A DNA stretch of 64,000 nt, taken from assembly GCF_030690725.1 (NCBI RefSeq), contig NZ_JAUYGD010000032.1, positions 1 through 64,000 of the forward strand, written 5' to 3'. Shown piece by piece: positions 1 to 7,784 of the stretch. This DNA comes from Pseudomonas sp. GTDB taxonomy: Bacteria; Pseudomonadota; Gammaproteobacteria; Pseudomonadales; Pseudomonadaceae. A program made the translations under genes and the position numbers. Within the stretch, counting starts at the first letter, position 1. Each line of letters begins with the position of its first letter. The notes beneath the pieces are model-generated. The model was given only the letters and a program-made list of their open reading frames with translations. It was not told the origin of the DNA and did not search any database.

Positions 1-45
1 CTACGGCCTGAACCACTGCCAAAGACTTAGAGCGAGGAAGATTTC

Positions 46-120
46 AAAGCCCGCCGCTCTATAGGGCGTACAGCGGCCCCACTTAACTGAACAGCATTGC
101 GCCTCTTGGCGGGCTTTTTT
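46..120 (+). terminator. Terminator-like stem for a gene entering from the left edge
   Basis: The arms AAAGCCCGCC (46-55) and GGCGGGCTTT (108-117) are complementary and the right arm runs into a T stretch. The loop is long (about 52 nt). A plus-strand reading frame open from the left edge stops at 28-30, just before the stem, so bases 1-30 may be the last codons of an upstream gene. Too little is present to name it. Confidence 0.5.
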
Positions 121-212
121 ATATCTGCCGCGCCGCCCTCAGCACAGATAAAACCAAGCCATCGTCAGCAGCCTTGGCTATAGTGGATAAAACCTCGCAG
201 GAGTTTCTTTGC

Positions 213-584
213 ATGAGCGAAACAGCCAATGAGCGTCGGCGCTTTCACCGCATCGCTTTCGACGCCCCCACCGAGATCGTGCAAGGGGAACGGCGCTGGG
301 CGGTCGAATTGCATGACGTATCGCTGAAAGGCCTGCTGATCAAGCGCCCCAATGGCTGGAATGGCGACCCTAATCAGCCATTCGAAGCCAATATCCAACT
401 GGCCGACGACACCCGCGTACTGATGGAAGTGGTGCTGACCCGCACCCAGTCCGATCTGCTCGGTTTTGTCTGCCGGCATATCGACCTCGACTCGATCAGC
501 CACCTGCGTCGCCTGGTGGAACTCAACCTCGGCGATGACAGCCTGCTGGAACGCGAACTCGCCGCTCTCGGCGAAGACGAGTAA
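213..584 (+). CDS. mapZ: MapZ-type single-domain PilZ protein
   Basis: A 123-residue c-di-GMP receptor made of one PilZ domain. The binding signature is complete: the arginine-rich R8-R9-R10...R13 motif followed by D35-x-S37-x-x-G40. In P. aeruginosa the protein of this size next to radA (PA4608, MapZ) binds c-di-GMP and then the chemotaxis methyltransferase CheR1, which changes receptor methylation and swimming; transfer of that role here rests on sequence and synteny. The ATG at 213 is chosen because a GCAGGAG ribosome site lies about 8 nt upstream; a longer in-frame start at 174 has none. The gene converges on radA, with a palindromic terminator between them. Confidence 0.9.
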   Translation: MSETANERRRFHRIAFDAPTEIVQGERRWAVELHDVSLKGLLIKRPNGWNGDPNQPFEANIQLADDTRVLMEVVLTRTQSDLLGFVCRHIDLDSISHLRRLVELNLGDDSLLERELAALGEDE

Positions 585-585
585 A

Positions 586-607
586 GAAAAAGGAGGCCTC
601 CTTTTTC
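586..607. terminator. Bidirectional terminator between mapZ and radA
   Basis: A perfect 22-bp palindrome centred on AGGCCT, with A5 on one side and T5 on the other. It sits directly between two convergent genes and can stop transcription from both. Confidence 0.8.
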
Positions 608-622
608 ATGCCCACTGTTCAG

Positions 623-1987
623 CTACTCGAACAGCGCATCCAGCGCTTGCTCCAGCCGCGTCACGGCAATCACCTGCAACCCTGGCGGCGGATCTTTCGG
701 CGCATTGCCCTTGGGCACGATGGCGCGTTTGAAGCCATGCTTGGCCGCCTCTTTCAGACGTTCCTGACCGCTCGGCACCGGGCGGATTTCGCCGGACAGC
801 CCCACCTCACCAAACACCAGCAGATCATGCGGCAACGGCTTGTTGCGCAAGCTGGAAATCACTGCAGCCATCAGCGCCAGGTCCGATGCGGTCTCCAACA
901 CCTTGACCCCGCCGACCACATTGAGAAATACGTCCTGATCATAGGTCGGGATGCCGCCATGCCGATGCAGCACGGCCAGGAGCATGGCCAGACGGTTCTG
1001 ATCCAGGCCCAGGGTGACGCGGCGCGGGTTGGCCATATGGCTGGTGTCGACCAGTGCCTGCACCTCCACCAGCATCGGCCGGGTGCCTTCCCAGGTGGCC
1101 ATCACCACACTGCCAGGGACTTCTTCCTGAGCACGGGTGAGGAAGATCGCCGAAGGATTGGTGACCTCTTTCAGGCCCTTGTCGGTCATACCGAATACGC
1201 CCAGTTCGTTGATCGCGCCGAAGCGGTTCTTCACCGCGCGCAGCAAACGCAGACGGCCGTCGGATTCACCCTCGAAATACAGCACGGTGTCGACCATGTG
1301 TTCAAGCACACGCGGCCCGGCCAGCGAGCCCTCCTTGGTCACGTGACCAACCAGAAAGATCGCTGTGCCGCTCTGCTTGGCAAAGCGCACCAGCAGCGCC
1401 GCACTCTCGCGCACCTGAGACACGCCACCGGGCGCCGAGGAAAGTTGTTCGGTAAAGATGGTCTGGATCGAGTCGATCACCATCACCTTGGGCTTTTCTA
1501 CCCGCGCGGTGGCGATGATGCTTTCGATGCAGGTTTCGGTCATCACCTTGAGCTTGTCTTCCGGCAAGCCCAGGCGGCGGGCGCGCATGGCCACCTGCTG
1601 CTGGGATTCCTCACCGGTGACATACAACGCGGGAAAGCGCGTGGCGATATTGCACAGGGTCTGCAGCAGGATGGTCGACTTGCCGATACCGGGGTCGCCG
1701 CCGATCAGCACCACCGAACCATCCACCAGGCCGCCGCCGAGTACGCGATCCAGCTCGCCGGAGGCGGTGGAGAAACGCGGCACTTCCTCGACGCTGACCT
1801 CGGCCAGGGTCTTGATCTGCACCTGATCACCCGCCCAACCGGAACGCCCGCTGGGGGTGGCCGCATTGGCTTCGAGCAGGGTTTCGACCAGGGTATTCCA
1901 GGCCCCGCACTCACCGCACTGGCCGGCCCATTTCGGGAAGGTGGCGCCGCACTCGGTGCAGCCATACATGCGCTTGGCCTTGGCCAT
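623..1987 (-). CDS. radA: DNA repair helicase RadA (Sms)
   Basis: A 454-residue RecA-like ATPase that promotes branch migration and processing of recombination intermediates. It has an N-terminal C4 zinc finger (C10, C13, C24, C27), a Walker A motif GGDPGIGKST with K103, the RadA-specific KNRFG motif near residue 255, and a C-terminal Lon-like domain, all at normal family length. The start has an AGGAGT site 8 nt upstream. A LexA-like box overlaps the -35 of the inferred promoter, so the gene may belong to the SOS regulon here. Confidence 0.96.
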   Translation of the reverse strand: MAKAKRMYGCTECGATFPKWAGQCGECGAWNTLVETLLEANAATPSGRSGWAGDQVQIKTLAEVSVEEVPRFSTASGELDRVLGGGLVDGSVVLIGGDPGIGKSTILLQTLCNIATRFPALYVTGEESQQQVAMRARRLGLPEDKLKVMTETCIESIIATARVEKPKVMVIDSIQTIFTEQLSSAPGGVSQVRESAALLVRFAKQSGTAIFLVGHVTKEGSLAGPRVLEHMVDTVLYFEGESDGRLRLLRAVKNRFGAINELGVFGMTDKGLKEVTNPSAIFLTRAQEEVPGSVVMATWEGTRPMLVEVQALVDTSHMANPRRVTLGLDQNRLAMLLAVLHRHGGIPTYDQDVFLNVVGGVKVLETASDLALMAAVISSLRNKPLPHDLLVFGEVGLSGEIRPVPSGQERLKEAAKHGFKRAIVPKGNAPKDPPPGLQVIAVTRLEQALDALFE

Positions 1988-2015
1988 GCCGGACTCCTAT
2001 AGACGCTGAGCCCGG

Positions 2016-2045
2016 ATCATACGAAATAGCTGGATATATTTACAG
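2016..2045 (-). promoter_or_regulatory. radA promoter overlapped by a LexA box
   Basis: On the minus strand a -35 (TGTAAA, 2039-2044), a 17-nt spacer and a -10 (TATGAT, 2016-2021) precede radA. Plus-strand CTGGATATATTTACAG (2030-2045) fits the LexA pattern CTG-N10-CAG with an AT-rich core; it differs from CTGTATATATATACAG at two positions. LexA bound here would cover the -35. Confidence 0.7.
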
Positions 2046-2055
2046 TCCCGCGCAG

Positions 2056-2334
2056 CTATCCCTTGCAACCGTTACCACAGCCACAACATTGCCCGGCAGC
2101 GCGTTTCAGCCGGCGCGCGAGATCATCCTTGAGGCCGACGCGTTCCTGCTTAAGCGCATACAGCGCATCATCAGCCAGCAGCTCGCTGCCCGCTTCGATC
2201 CGGCAGATGCGCTTATCCAGGGTTTCGTAGGTATCGGCCAGGCGGGCGAAGTCGGCGTCGCCCTGGCGCAGCTCATGCAGCGCGCCGCGCAGTTCGGGGA
2301 AGTCCTTGATCAGCGGATGGTGTTCAACATGCAT
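2056..2334 (-). CDS. DUF465 (YdcH-like) small protein with Cys-rich tail
   Basis: A 92-residue protein of the DUF465/YdcH family, whose short helical-hairpin members have no established biochemical function. The core pattern is present: HHPLIKDFPE at the start, ARLADTYETLDKRICRIE in the middle, and LKQERVGLKDDLARRLK near the end. The last 11 residues, QCCGCGNGCKG, carry four cysteines absent from the paralogue next door; they could bind a metal or form disulphides, which is inference. GAGGAA lies upstream of the ATG. An Anr/FNR-type site lies about 60 bp upstream, so oxygen-limited expression is likely. Confidence 0.8.
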   Translation of the reverse strand: MHVEHHPLIKDFPELRGALHELRQGDADFARLADTYETLDKRICRIEAGSELLADDALYALKQERVGLKDDLARRLKRAAGQCCGCGNGCKG

Positions 2335-2368
2335 GCGGGCATTCCTCTGGGATAGTCATTGCCTGCAG

Positions 2369-2408
2369 ACTATCTCCTGAGCCGGGGCCGGCACTTGACC
2401 CGGATCAA
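2369..2408 (-). promoter_or_regulatory. Anr (FNR-type) site and promoter of the DUF465 gene
   Basis: TTGACCCGGATCAA (2395-2408) fits the Anr/FNR dyad TTGA-N6-TCAA. On the minus strand a -10-like GATAGT lies at 2369-2374, placing the site near -40, the usual class II activator position. Confidence 0.65.
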
Positions 2409-2418
2409 ACCCTTGACG

Positions 2419-2661
2419 CTATGACGCACCACTGAGAAAACCGGCCAGCTCGTCCTTGAGGCTGACGCGTTGCATCTTCAAGCCCAGCAGCAACATCTCA
2501 TCCATGGCCACTCGGCCGCTTTCCGCCTCATAGATACGCTTATCAAGCTCTTCATATTCCTCGGCCAAGCGGGCGAAATGCCCATCACTGGACAACAAGG
2601 CGTGCAGCTGCGTCTTGAACTCGGGAAACTCGCGGTGCAGCGGATGATGTTCCAGTGGCAT
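2419..2661 (-). CDS. DUF465 (YdcH-like) small protein
   Basis: An 80-residue paralogue of the neighbouring gene, with the same layout: LEHHPLHREFPE, ARLAEEYEELDKRIYEAE, then LKMQRVSLKDELAGFL. It lacks the cysteine-rich tail. It is transcribed in the same direction and upstream of the second copy, but the Anr site between them suggests the downstream copy has its own promoter. The family has no known reaction. Confidence 0.8.
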   Translation of the reverse strand: MPLEHHPLHREFPEFKTQLHALLSSDGHFARLAEEYEELDKRIYEAESGRVAMDEMLLLGLKMQRVSLKDELAGFLSGAS

Positions 2662-2797
2662 AACGGCATCCTCATGGCGGGCCTTCCTTGAGCCTAGCCC
2701 AGTCGCGCCGGCTCTGCCGAAACGCCTTGCAACACGGGCCTCAGGCGAGGTCTGCTATCTTTGCCCAAGCTTCAAAAGCCATTAGCGAGAACTGGTT

Positions 2798-3544
2798 ATG
2801 AGTACAACATCAGGATGTTCGGCTTGCCGTGACGGCCAAGGGCTGGGATTTCCCATCAGCATGGCCTTTCAGCCCATTATCAACCTGACTACAGGCAGCA
2901 TATTCGCCCACGAGGCCCTGGTGCGCGGTATAGCCGGTGAATCCGCCGGCAGCCTGCTGAGCCAGCTCAACGCGGACAATCTCTACCCGTTCGACCAGGC
3001 CTGCCGGATTACCGCGCTGGAATGGGCGGCCAAGCTGCAAGTGCCAGCCATGGTCTCGATCAACTTTATGCCCAACGCGGTGTACAAACCCGAGACCTGC
3101 ATCCGCGCCACGCTGGAGGCAGCCAAGCGCTTCAATTTCCCGCTGCAGCGGATCATCTTCGAGGTCACCGAACAGGAGCAGGTGCTGGATGTCGACCACC
3201 TCACCGGCATCCTGCGCGCATACCGCAAACAGGGTTTTATGACGGCGATTGATGACTTCGGCGCCGGCTATGCCGGGCTCAATCTGCTGGCCGACTTTCA
3301 GCCCGACCTGATCAAGCTGGACATGCAGCTGATCCGCAATATCGAGCAGGACAGCGTGCGGCAGATTCTGGTCGAAGCCGCCCTGCAGATGTGTCGCAAA
3401 CTGAATATCCGGGTGATCGCCGAAGGCATCGAAAGCCTCGGTGAACTGCATGCATTACGCGATATGGGCGTGGAGCTGTTTCAGGGTTACCTGCTGGCCA
3501 AACCAGGTTTCGAGTCGCTGCCCGAGGTCCACTACCCGGCCTGA
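2798..3544 (+). CDS. Stand-alone EAL-domain c-di-GMP phosphodiesterase
   Basis: A 248-residue protein consisting almost only of an EAL domain, which hydrolyses c-di-GMP to pGpG. The residues expected for metal binding and catalysis are present: E39 in EALVR, N89, E122 and E125 in FEVTE, D152-D153 in DDFG, K173, E209 and E212 in AEGIE, and Q229 in FQGYL, so activity is expected. There is no GGDEF, PAS or BLUF partner; the only extra is a short N-terminal segment with C7 and C10. The layout resembles the EAL half of BLUF-EAL proteins. The gene stands alone between DUF465 and mscL. Confidence 0.88.
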   Translation: MSTTSGCSACRDGQGLGFPISMAFQPIINLTTGSIFAHEALVRGIAGESAGSLLSQLNADNLYPFDQACRITALEWAAKLQVPAMVSINFMPNAVYKPETCIRATLEAAKRFNFPLQRIIFEVTEQEQVLDVDHLTGILRAYRKQGFMTAIDDFGAGYAGLNLLADFQPDLIKLDMQLIRNIEQDSVRQILVEAALQMCRKLNIRVIAEGIESLGELHALRDMGVELFQGYLLAKPGFESLPEVHYPA

Positions 3545-3611
3545 GAAGTAGCTGGCAAGCGGCGCGCGCTGGATTACACTCAGCGCAACCTCACCTACCA
3601 GGGAACGCAGC

Positions 3612-4025
3612 ATGAGCATACTCAGTGAATTCAAAGCCTTTGCCGTCAAAGGCAATGTGGTCGATATGGCCGTGGGCATCATCATCGGCGCGGCGTTCGG
3701 CAAGATCGTCTCGTCCTTTGTCGGTGACGTGGTGATGCCACCGCTGGGCGTGCTGATTGGCGGCGTGGATTTCTCCGACCTGGCGATTGTGCTGAAAGCT
3801 GCTGAAGGCGATGCCGCTGCGGTCACCCTGGCCTACGGCAAATTTATCCAGACCGTACTGGACTTCCTGATCGTCGCCTTCGCCATCTTTATGGGCATCA
3901 AGGTGCTCAACAGGCTCAAGCGCGAAGAAGCCGCTGCCCCCGAGGCGCCAGCCGCGCCGACCAAGGATCAGGAACTGCTCAGCGAAATCCGCGACCTGCT
4001 CAAGGCGCAACAAGCCAAGGAGTAG
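3612..4025 (+). CDS. mscL: Large-conductance mechanosensitive channel MscL
   Basis: A 137-residue inner-membrane channel that opens under membrane tension and releases solutes during osmotic downshock. The N-terminal amphipathic helix and first pore helix (about residues 14-45) include the family motif [20 protein letters not shown]; a periplasmic loop and second membrane helix (about 75-97) follow, then a charged helix bundle. Length is normal. The ATG has a CAGGGA site upstream and the gene ends at a strong terminator. Confidence 0.96.
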   Translation: MSILSEFKAFAVKGNVVDMAVGIIIGAAFGKIVSSFVGDVVMPPLGVLIGGVDFSDLAIVLKAAEGDAAAVTLAYGKFIQTVLDFLIVAFAIFMGIKVLNRLKREEAAAPEAPAAPTKDQELLSEIRDLLKAQQAKE

Positions 4026-4043
4026 CGCCCGGCACTAACGCAC

Positions 4044-4065
4044 AAAGGCACCCTCGGGTGCCTTT
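4044..4065 (+). terminator. mscL terminator
   Basis: The stem AAAGGCACCC / GGGTGCCTTT has a 2-nt centre and is followed by TTGTTT, 18 nt after the mscL stop codon. Confidence 0.85.
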
Positions 4066-4084
4066 TGTTTGCCGGCGCTAAACC

Positions 4085-4858
4085 CTACCAATAGTTCTCC
4101 ACCGCCACCTGCCCCGGCCGCCGGGTCAGGCTGAGCTGCAGGTCGCGCTGTTTCAGCAGCGCGCGGGTGTCGTCGATCATCTGCGGGTTGCCGCAGATCA
4201 TCAACCGCGAATGCGCGGGTTCCAGGCTCAACCCCGCCACCTGCTCCAGTTCACCACTGCCCAGCAAGCTGGTAATGCGCCCATGCAGGCAACCGGGCAC
4301 CTGCTCGCGGGTGACCAGGGGCAGATAGACGAAACGCGCGGCGTATTCCTGCAGATGCTCCTGCTGCATCAGGCCGTGAATCAGCGGTTGATAGGCCAAC
4401 TCGCTGGCCGTGCGCGCGCTGTACACCAGCACCACGCGGGCAAAGCGCTGCCACACCTCCAGGCCCTGCAGAATCGACAGAAACGGCGCGAGCCCCGTGC
4501 CACTGGCCAGCAGCCAGAGGTCGCGGCCATCGGCGAAACGATCCAGGGTAAGAAAACCCAACGCCTGTTTCTCTACCAACAGGCTGTCGCCGACCTGCAG
4601 CCGGCTCAGTTCGGAGGTGAACTCGCCGTCTGGTACGACGATGGAGAAGAATTCGAGAAACTCATCATGGGGTGCCGAGGCCATCGAATAGGCGCGCCAG
4701 ACCACCGAACCGTCGGCCTTGGCTACGCCGAGACGGGCGAACTGCCCGGCACGAAAACGAAAACCGGCATCACGCGTACAGCGCAGGCTGAACAGGCTGG
4801 GCGACCAGACCTGGATATCGGTCAGGGTTTGCTGGGTGAACTTGTCGTCGCTGGTCAT
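4085..4858 (-). CDS. Ferredoxin/flavodoxin--NADP reductase family protein
   Basis: A 257-residue FAD- and NADPH-binding reductase of the Fpr type. FAD-binding RAYSMAS lies near residue 52, nucleotide-binding GTGLAPFLSI near 118, the CGNPQMIDD segment near 224, and the chain ends with an aromatic VENYW as in bacterial Fpr proteins. The best fit is a paralogue of housekeeping Fpr; its electron partner is unknown. I chose the ATG at 4858 because the family begins close to this point; an in-frame ATG at 4918 adds 20 residues unlike the family and would cover a palindrome. Confidence 0.82.
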   Translation of the reverse strand: MTSDDKFTQQTLTDIQVWSPSLFSLRCTRDAGFRFRAGQFARLGVAKADGSVVWRAYSMASAPHDEFLEFFSIVVPDGEFTSELSRLQVGDSLLVEKQALGFLTLDRFADGRDLWLLASGTGLAPFLSILQGLEVWQRFARVVLVYSARTASELAYQPLIHGLMQQEHLQEYAARFVYLPLVTREQVPGCLHGRITSLLGSGELEQVAGLSLEPAHSRLMICGNPQMIDDTRALLKQRDLQLSLTRRPGQVAVENYW

Positions 4859-4871
4859 GCGAACACCGGGC

Positions 4872-4888
4872 TTATGCGGATTGCATAA
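4872..4888. promoter_or_regulatory. Perfect palindrome upstream of the reductase gene
   Basis: TTATGC-N5-GCATAA, 14-30 nt before the preferred start codon. Size and position suit a repressor operator. The cognate regulator is not identifiable. Confidence 0.35.
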
Positions 4889-4967
4889 ACCCAGTGTGGC
4901 GCAACGCCGGGCTGACAAACACCGGCAAAACCTGGGGGCTCTTGGCCTTTACCCTTAGAAGCGGTTC

Positions 4968-5963
4968 TTAGCGGCGATTGACTGCCTGCGCGGCACGTAA
5001 CACATCGGCGCCGATTTCAGCCTCGAAGGTCTTCCACATCGGGCTCAGTGCAGTGCGCCAGGCGGCACGCTCGTCGTCAGTCAAGGTGACCACTTTGGCA
5101 TTGCCGGCGGCAATGATGCGCTCGCGATCATTGTTGTTCAGCGCCTCGGCGTCCTTGTTCACCGAGAAGGAAACCTCTTCGATGATCGCTTCCAGTTCGG
5201 TGCGGGTCTTGTAAGGGATGCTGGTCCAGAACTCCTTGCTGCTGATCAGCATATAGCTCAGCGAACCGTGATTGAGCTCGCTGATAAACGGCTGCACGGT
5301 GTCGACTTTCTGGCTGGCAATGTTCGACCACGGCCCTTCGGTGCCCTGAATGGTGCCAGCCTGCAGCGCCTTGAATGCCTCGGCGAACGGCATCTTCACG
5401 GTCTTGGCGCCAAGTTGAGCAAACTGCGCTTCCAGCACCGACGAAGGCTGAATGCGGAAGGCCAGTTCCTTGGCATCCTCGGGCTTGCGCAGCTCACGGT
5501 TGGACGTCAGCTGCTTCATGCCGTTATTCCAGTAGGCCAGGCCGTAGATGCCGTGGCTGGACATCGAGTGCAGCAGCTCGCGGCTCTTGTCGCGCTTCTG
5601 GAAACGCTTGACCGCCTCCAGGTCGTCGAACAGGAACGGCAGGTCAAACACCTGCAATTGCTTGGTGTAGGCCTCGAACTTGGACAGCGAAGGCGCCAGC
5701 ATCTGCACCTTGCCCTCGCGCAGCGCGTTGATCTCCTCACCATCACCGAACAGCGTCGAGTTCGGGTAGACCTCAACCGTAATCTGGCCGGCCAGGCGCT
5801 CTTCCACCAGCTTTTTGAACAGCAGTGCACCCTTGCCCTTGGGGGTGTCCTCGGCCACGACGTGGGAGAACTTGATAACGATGGGCGCCTTGCCTTCTGC
5901 CTGGGCCGGGCTTGCCGCGACCAGCAACGCAGTGAAGGTTAAAGACAACAGGGACTTGAACAT
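4968..5963 (-). CDS. Orphan TRAP-transporter solute-binding protein (DctP family)
   Basis: A 331-residue periplasmic binding protein. A Sec signal peptide (about residues 1-22, ending SPAQA) precedes the DctP fold; FSHVVAEDTPKGKGA and the ligand-loop region with FRIQPSSVLEAQFAQLGA are visible. The family binds C4-dicarboxylates and other organic acids for a DctQM membrane pair, but no dctQ or dctM is adjacent, so it must pair with a distant transporter or act as a sensor ligand carrier. The ATG at 5963 has AAAGG 8 nt upstream; the ATG two codons earlier is too close to that site. Confidence 0.88.
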   Translation of the reverse strand: MFKSLLSLTFTALLVAASPAQAEGKAPIVIKFSHVVAEDTPKGKGALLFKKLVEERLAGQITVEVYPNSTLFGDGEEINALREGKVQMLAPSLSKFEAYTKQLQVFDLPFLFDDLEAVKRFQKRDKSRELLHSMSSHGIYGLAYWNNGMKQLTSNRELRKPEDAKELAFRIQPSSVLEAQFAQLGAKTVKMPFAEAFKALQAGTIQGTEGPWSNIASQKVDTVQPFISELNHGSLSYMLISSKEFWTSIPYKTRTELEAIIEEVSFSVNKDAEALNNNDRERIIAAGNAKVVTLTDDERAAWRTALSPMWKTFEAEIGADVLRAAQAVNRR

Positions 5964-6355
5964 GAACATACCTTTTTGCAAATAGAACGCCGTGAAGCCT
6001 GCATAAGCAGGCCTCATTGAGTAGGGGTGTGGGCTATGGATGATTCGGCGGACGCGGCAGAGCAGCGGCGCAGTCCTGATCATCAGGCGCTACCAGATCG
6101 CAGCCGGGCGTGACGCTCGGGGCCTGGTTATTATTTGAATGCTGACCTTGCTGACTCATGCCTGCTGACTGACGGGTATCGGACACGACTGAGCAGATCT
6201 GCAAGGGGGCGGCATTCTTCGGCAAAGCCGCGCGCGACACAACCGTGATTTGCTGAACCAGCTCTCAGTTCAGAGACTTTTCCGCCACTTGCACCGACAA
6301 TAGCGACCAACTGCACTTTTTATCGCGCCCTTGCGGCCTGCTACCCGAGTAATCC
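5964..6355. other. Divergent intergenic region, dctP / rlmG
   Basis: A 392-bp spacer between divergent genes. It must hold both promoters. A small inverted repeat GCCTGC-ATAA-GCAGGC (5998-6013) lies about 35 bp upstream of the dctP start. I see no coding potential, tRNA or clear regulator site in the rest. Confidence 0.5.
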
Positions 6356-7480
6356 ATGCCCCTGCTCAGCACCCCGTTTGCCCAGCTTGACCTGCTTCGC
6401 CAACCCGACCAGCCCAACGAGCCGCTGCAGGCTTTCGATGCCGCCGACGAATACCTGCTCAACCACCTGCACGAGCAAGGGCTGACGAACGACGCGCGGG
6501 TACTGGTGCTGAATGACAGCTTCGGCGCCCTGGCCATCAGCCTGGCGGGCCTGGCGCAGGTCACCAGCAGCGGCGACTCGCACCTCGGCCACCTGGGTTT
6601 GCAGGTCAACCTGCTGCGCAATCAGTTGCCGGCGGATGCCGTGAAATTTGTCCCGGCCAGCGCGGCCGCCCAAGGACCATTCGACGTGGTGCTGATCCGC
6701 GTACCGAAAACCCTGGCACTGCTGGAAGAGCAACTGATCCGCCTGCACGGCCAGCTCGCCCCTGGCGCGCAGGTGATTGCCGCAGCGATGATCAAGCACC
6801 TGCCGCGCGCCGCCGGTGATCTGCTCGAGCAATATATCGGCCCGGTGCAAGCCTCGCTGGCGGTAAAAAAAGCCCGCTTGCTGTTTGCCACACCCGAGAC
6901 CAAAACCGCGCCTGTATCGCCCTACCCGACGCGCTACAACCTGGAAAAACCGGCTATCGCGCTGCTTAACCATGCCAATGTGTTCTGCCGTGAAGACCTG
7001 GATATCGGCACCCGCGCCTTCCTCCCGCACCTGCCCAAACACCTTAGCCGCGTGCGTGTAGCGGACCTCGGTTGCGGTAACGGTGTACTCGGCATTGCTT
7101 ATGCTCTGGACAGCCCGCAGGCCGAGCTGACGCTGGTGGATGAGTCCTATATGGCGGTGCAATCCGCCGAGGAAAACTGGCGTGCGGCGCTGAGCGAACG
7201 CCCGGTCGAAATCCGCGCAGGCGATGGCCTGGCCGAACAGGCGGAGGATTCGTTGGATCTGGTGCTGTGCAACCCGCCCTTTCACCAGCAGCAGGTGGTC
7301 GGCGATTTTCTCGCCTGGCGCATGTTCCAACAGGCCCGCGCGGCGCTGGTGACCGGCGGCGAACTGTGGATAGTCGGCAACCGCCACCTGGGCTACCACG
7401 CCAAGCTGAAAAGGCTGTTCCGTGGCGTCGAGCAGGTGGCGGCGACGCCGAAGTTTGTGGTGCTTAAAGCGATCAAATAA
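6356..7480 (+). CDS. rlmG: 23S rRNA (guanine-N2) methyltransferase RlmG
   Basis: A 374-residue two-domain methyltransferase predicted to make m2G1835 in 23S rRNA. The N-terminal RlmG/RsmC pseudo-domain has the marker LQAFDAADEYLL (about residues 22-35). The C-terminal catalytic domain has the AdoMet motif VADLGCGNGVLGI near 235 and the NPPF catalytic motif near 305. Length fits RlmG (about 378 in E. coli) better than RsmC (about 340). Single gene, convergent with the cio operon. Confidence 0.9.
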   Translation: MPLLSTPFAQLDLLRQPDQPNEPLQAFDAADEYLLNHLHEQGLTNDARVLVLNDSFGALAISLAGLAQVTSSGDSHLGHLGLQVNLLRNQLPADAVKFVPASAAAQGPFDVVLIRVPKTLALLEEQLIRLHGQLAPGAQVIAAAMIKHLPRAAGDLLEQYIGPVQASLAVKKARLLFATPETKTAPVSPYPTRYNLEKPAIALLNHANVFCREDLDIGTRAFLPHLPKHLSRVRVADLGCGNGVLGIAYALDSPQAELTLVDESYMAVQSAEENWRAALSERPVEIRAGDGLAEQAEDSLDLVLCNPPFHQQQVVGDFLAWRMFQQARAALVTGGELWIVGNRHLGYHAKLKRLFRGVEQVAATPKFVVLKAIK

Positions 7481-7489
7481 GCACCGCCG

Positions 7490-7633
7490 TTACGGCGTGC
7501 CCATCCCCGCCGCCTGCATAAACAGCCGCAGCAGATAGGACACCGCCCCCAGGGCCAGCACGCTGCCAGCCCAGATCAGCACCAGCCAGCCGAGGCGTTG
7601 CCACAGCGGCTTTTTCTCATCTACATCATTCAT
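7490..7633 (-). CDS. DUF2474 small membrane protein of the bd-type oxidase
   Basis: A 47-residue protein with a short polar N-terminus (MNDVDEKKPLWQRLGW), one transmembrane helix (about residues 16-38) and a short tail ending GMGTP. DUF2474 proteins are typically the last gene of cioAB/cydAB-type operons and are thought to act like CydX, a small accessory subunit. GAGGG precedes the ATG by 6 nt. It lies downstream of cioB on the same strand, separated by about 150 bp that contain a 113-bp palindromic repeat. Confidence 0.82.
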   Translation of the reverse strand: MNDVDEKKPLWQRLGWLVLIWAGSVLALGAVSYLLRLFMQAAGMGTP

Positions 7634-7658
7634 CTTGCGCCCTCAAAACGGACCTGAG

Positions 7659-7771
7659 GTCTCGCGAGCTAGAGTCCTGCAAGGCAAAAACAGGCGAGGA
7701 AGCGGAGTGTACTTTTGTACATGAGCATTCCGAGCCTGTTTTTAACGCCGCAGGGCCGACGCGCAGCAGAC
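7659..7771. repeat. 113-bp imperfect palindromic repeat, copy 1
   Basis: Identical over 113 bp to 35597-35709. The centre is TGTAC-TTTT-GTACA; the arms continue through AAAAACAGGC...GCCTGTTTTT and CCTGC...GCAGG to GTCT...AGAC at the ends, so the whole element can fold into one long hairpin. In this copy the outermost pair is G-C (GGTCT...AGACC). It sits inside the cio operon between cioB and the DUF2474 gene. Confidence 0.85.
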
Positions 7772-7784
7772 CGGAATCCGAGCC

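Noticed and set aside
608..2002. A 464-codon open frame on the plus strand opposite radA
   Set aside because: It is a shadow of radA: high His/Gln/Arg content, no recognisable domain and full overlap with a well-supported gene.
7659..7771. Insertion sequence or transposase remnant
   Set aside because: The 113-bp element has no coding capacity and no IS family ends that I recognise; it is reported as a palindromic repeat instead.
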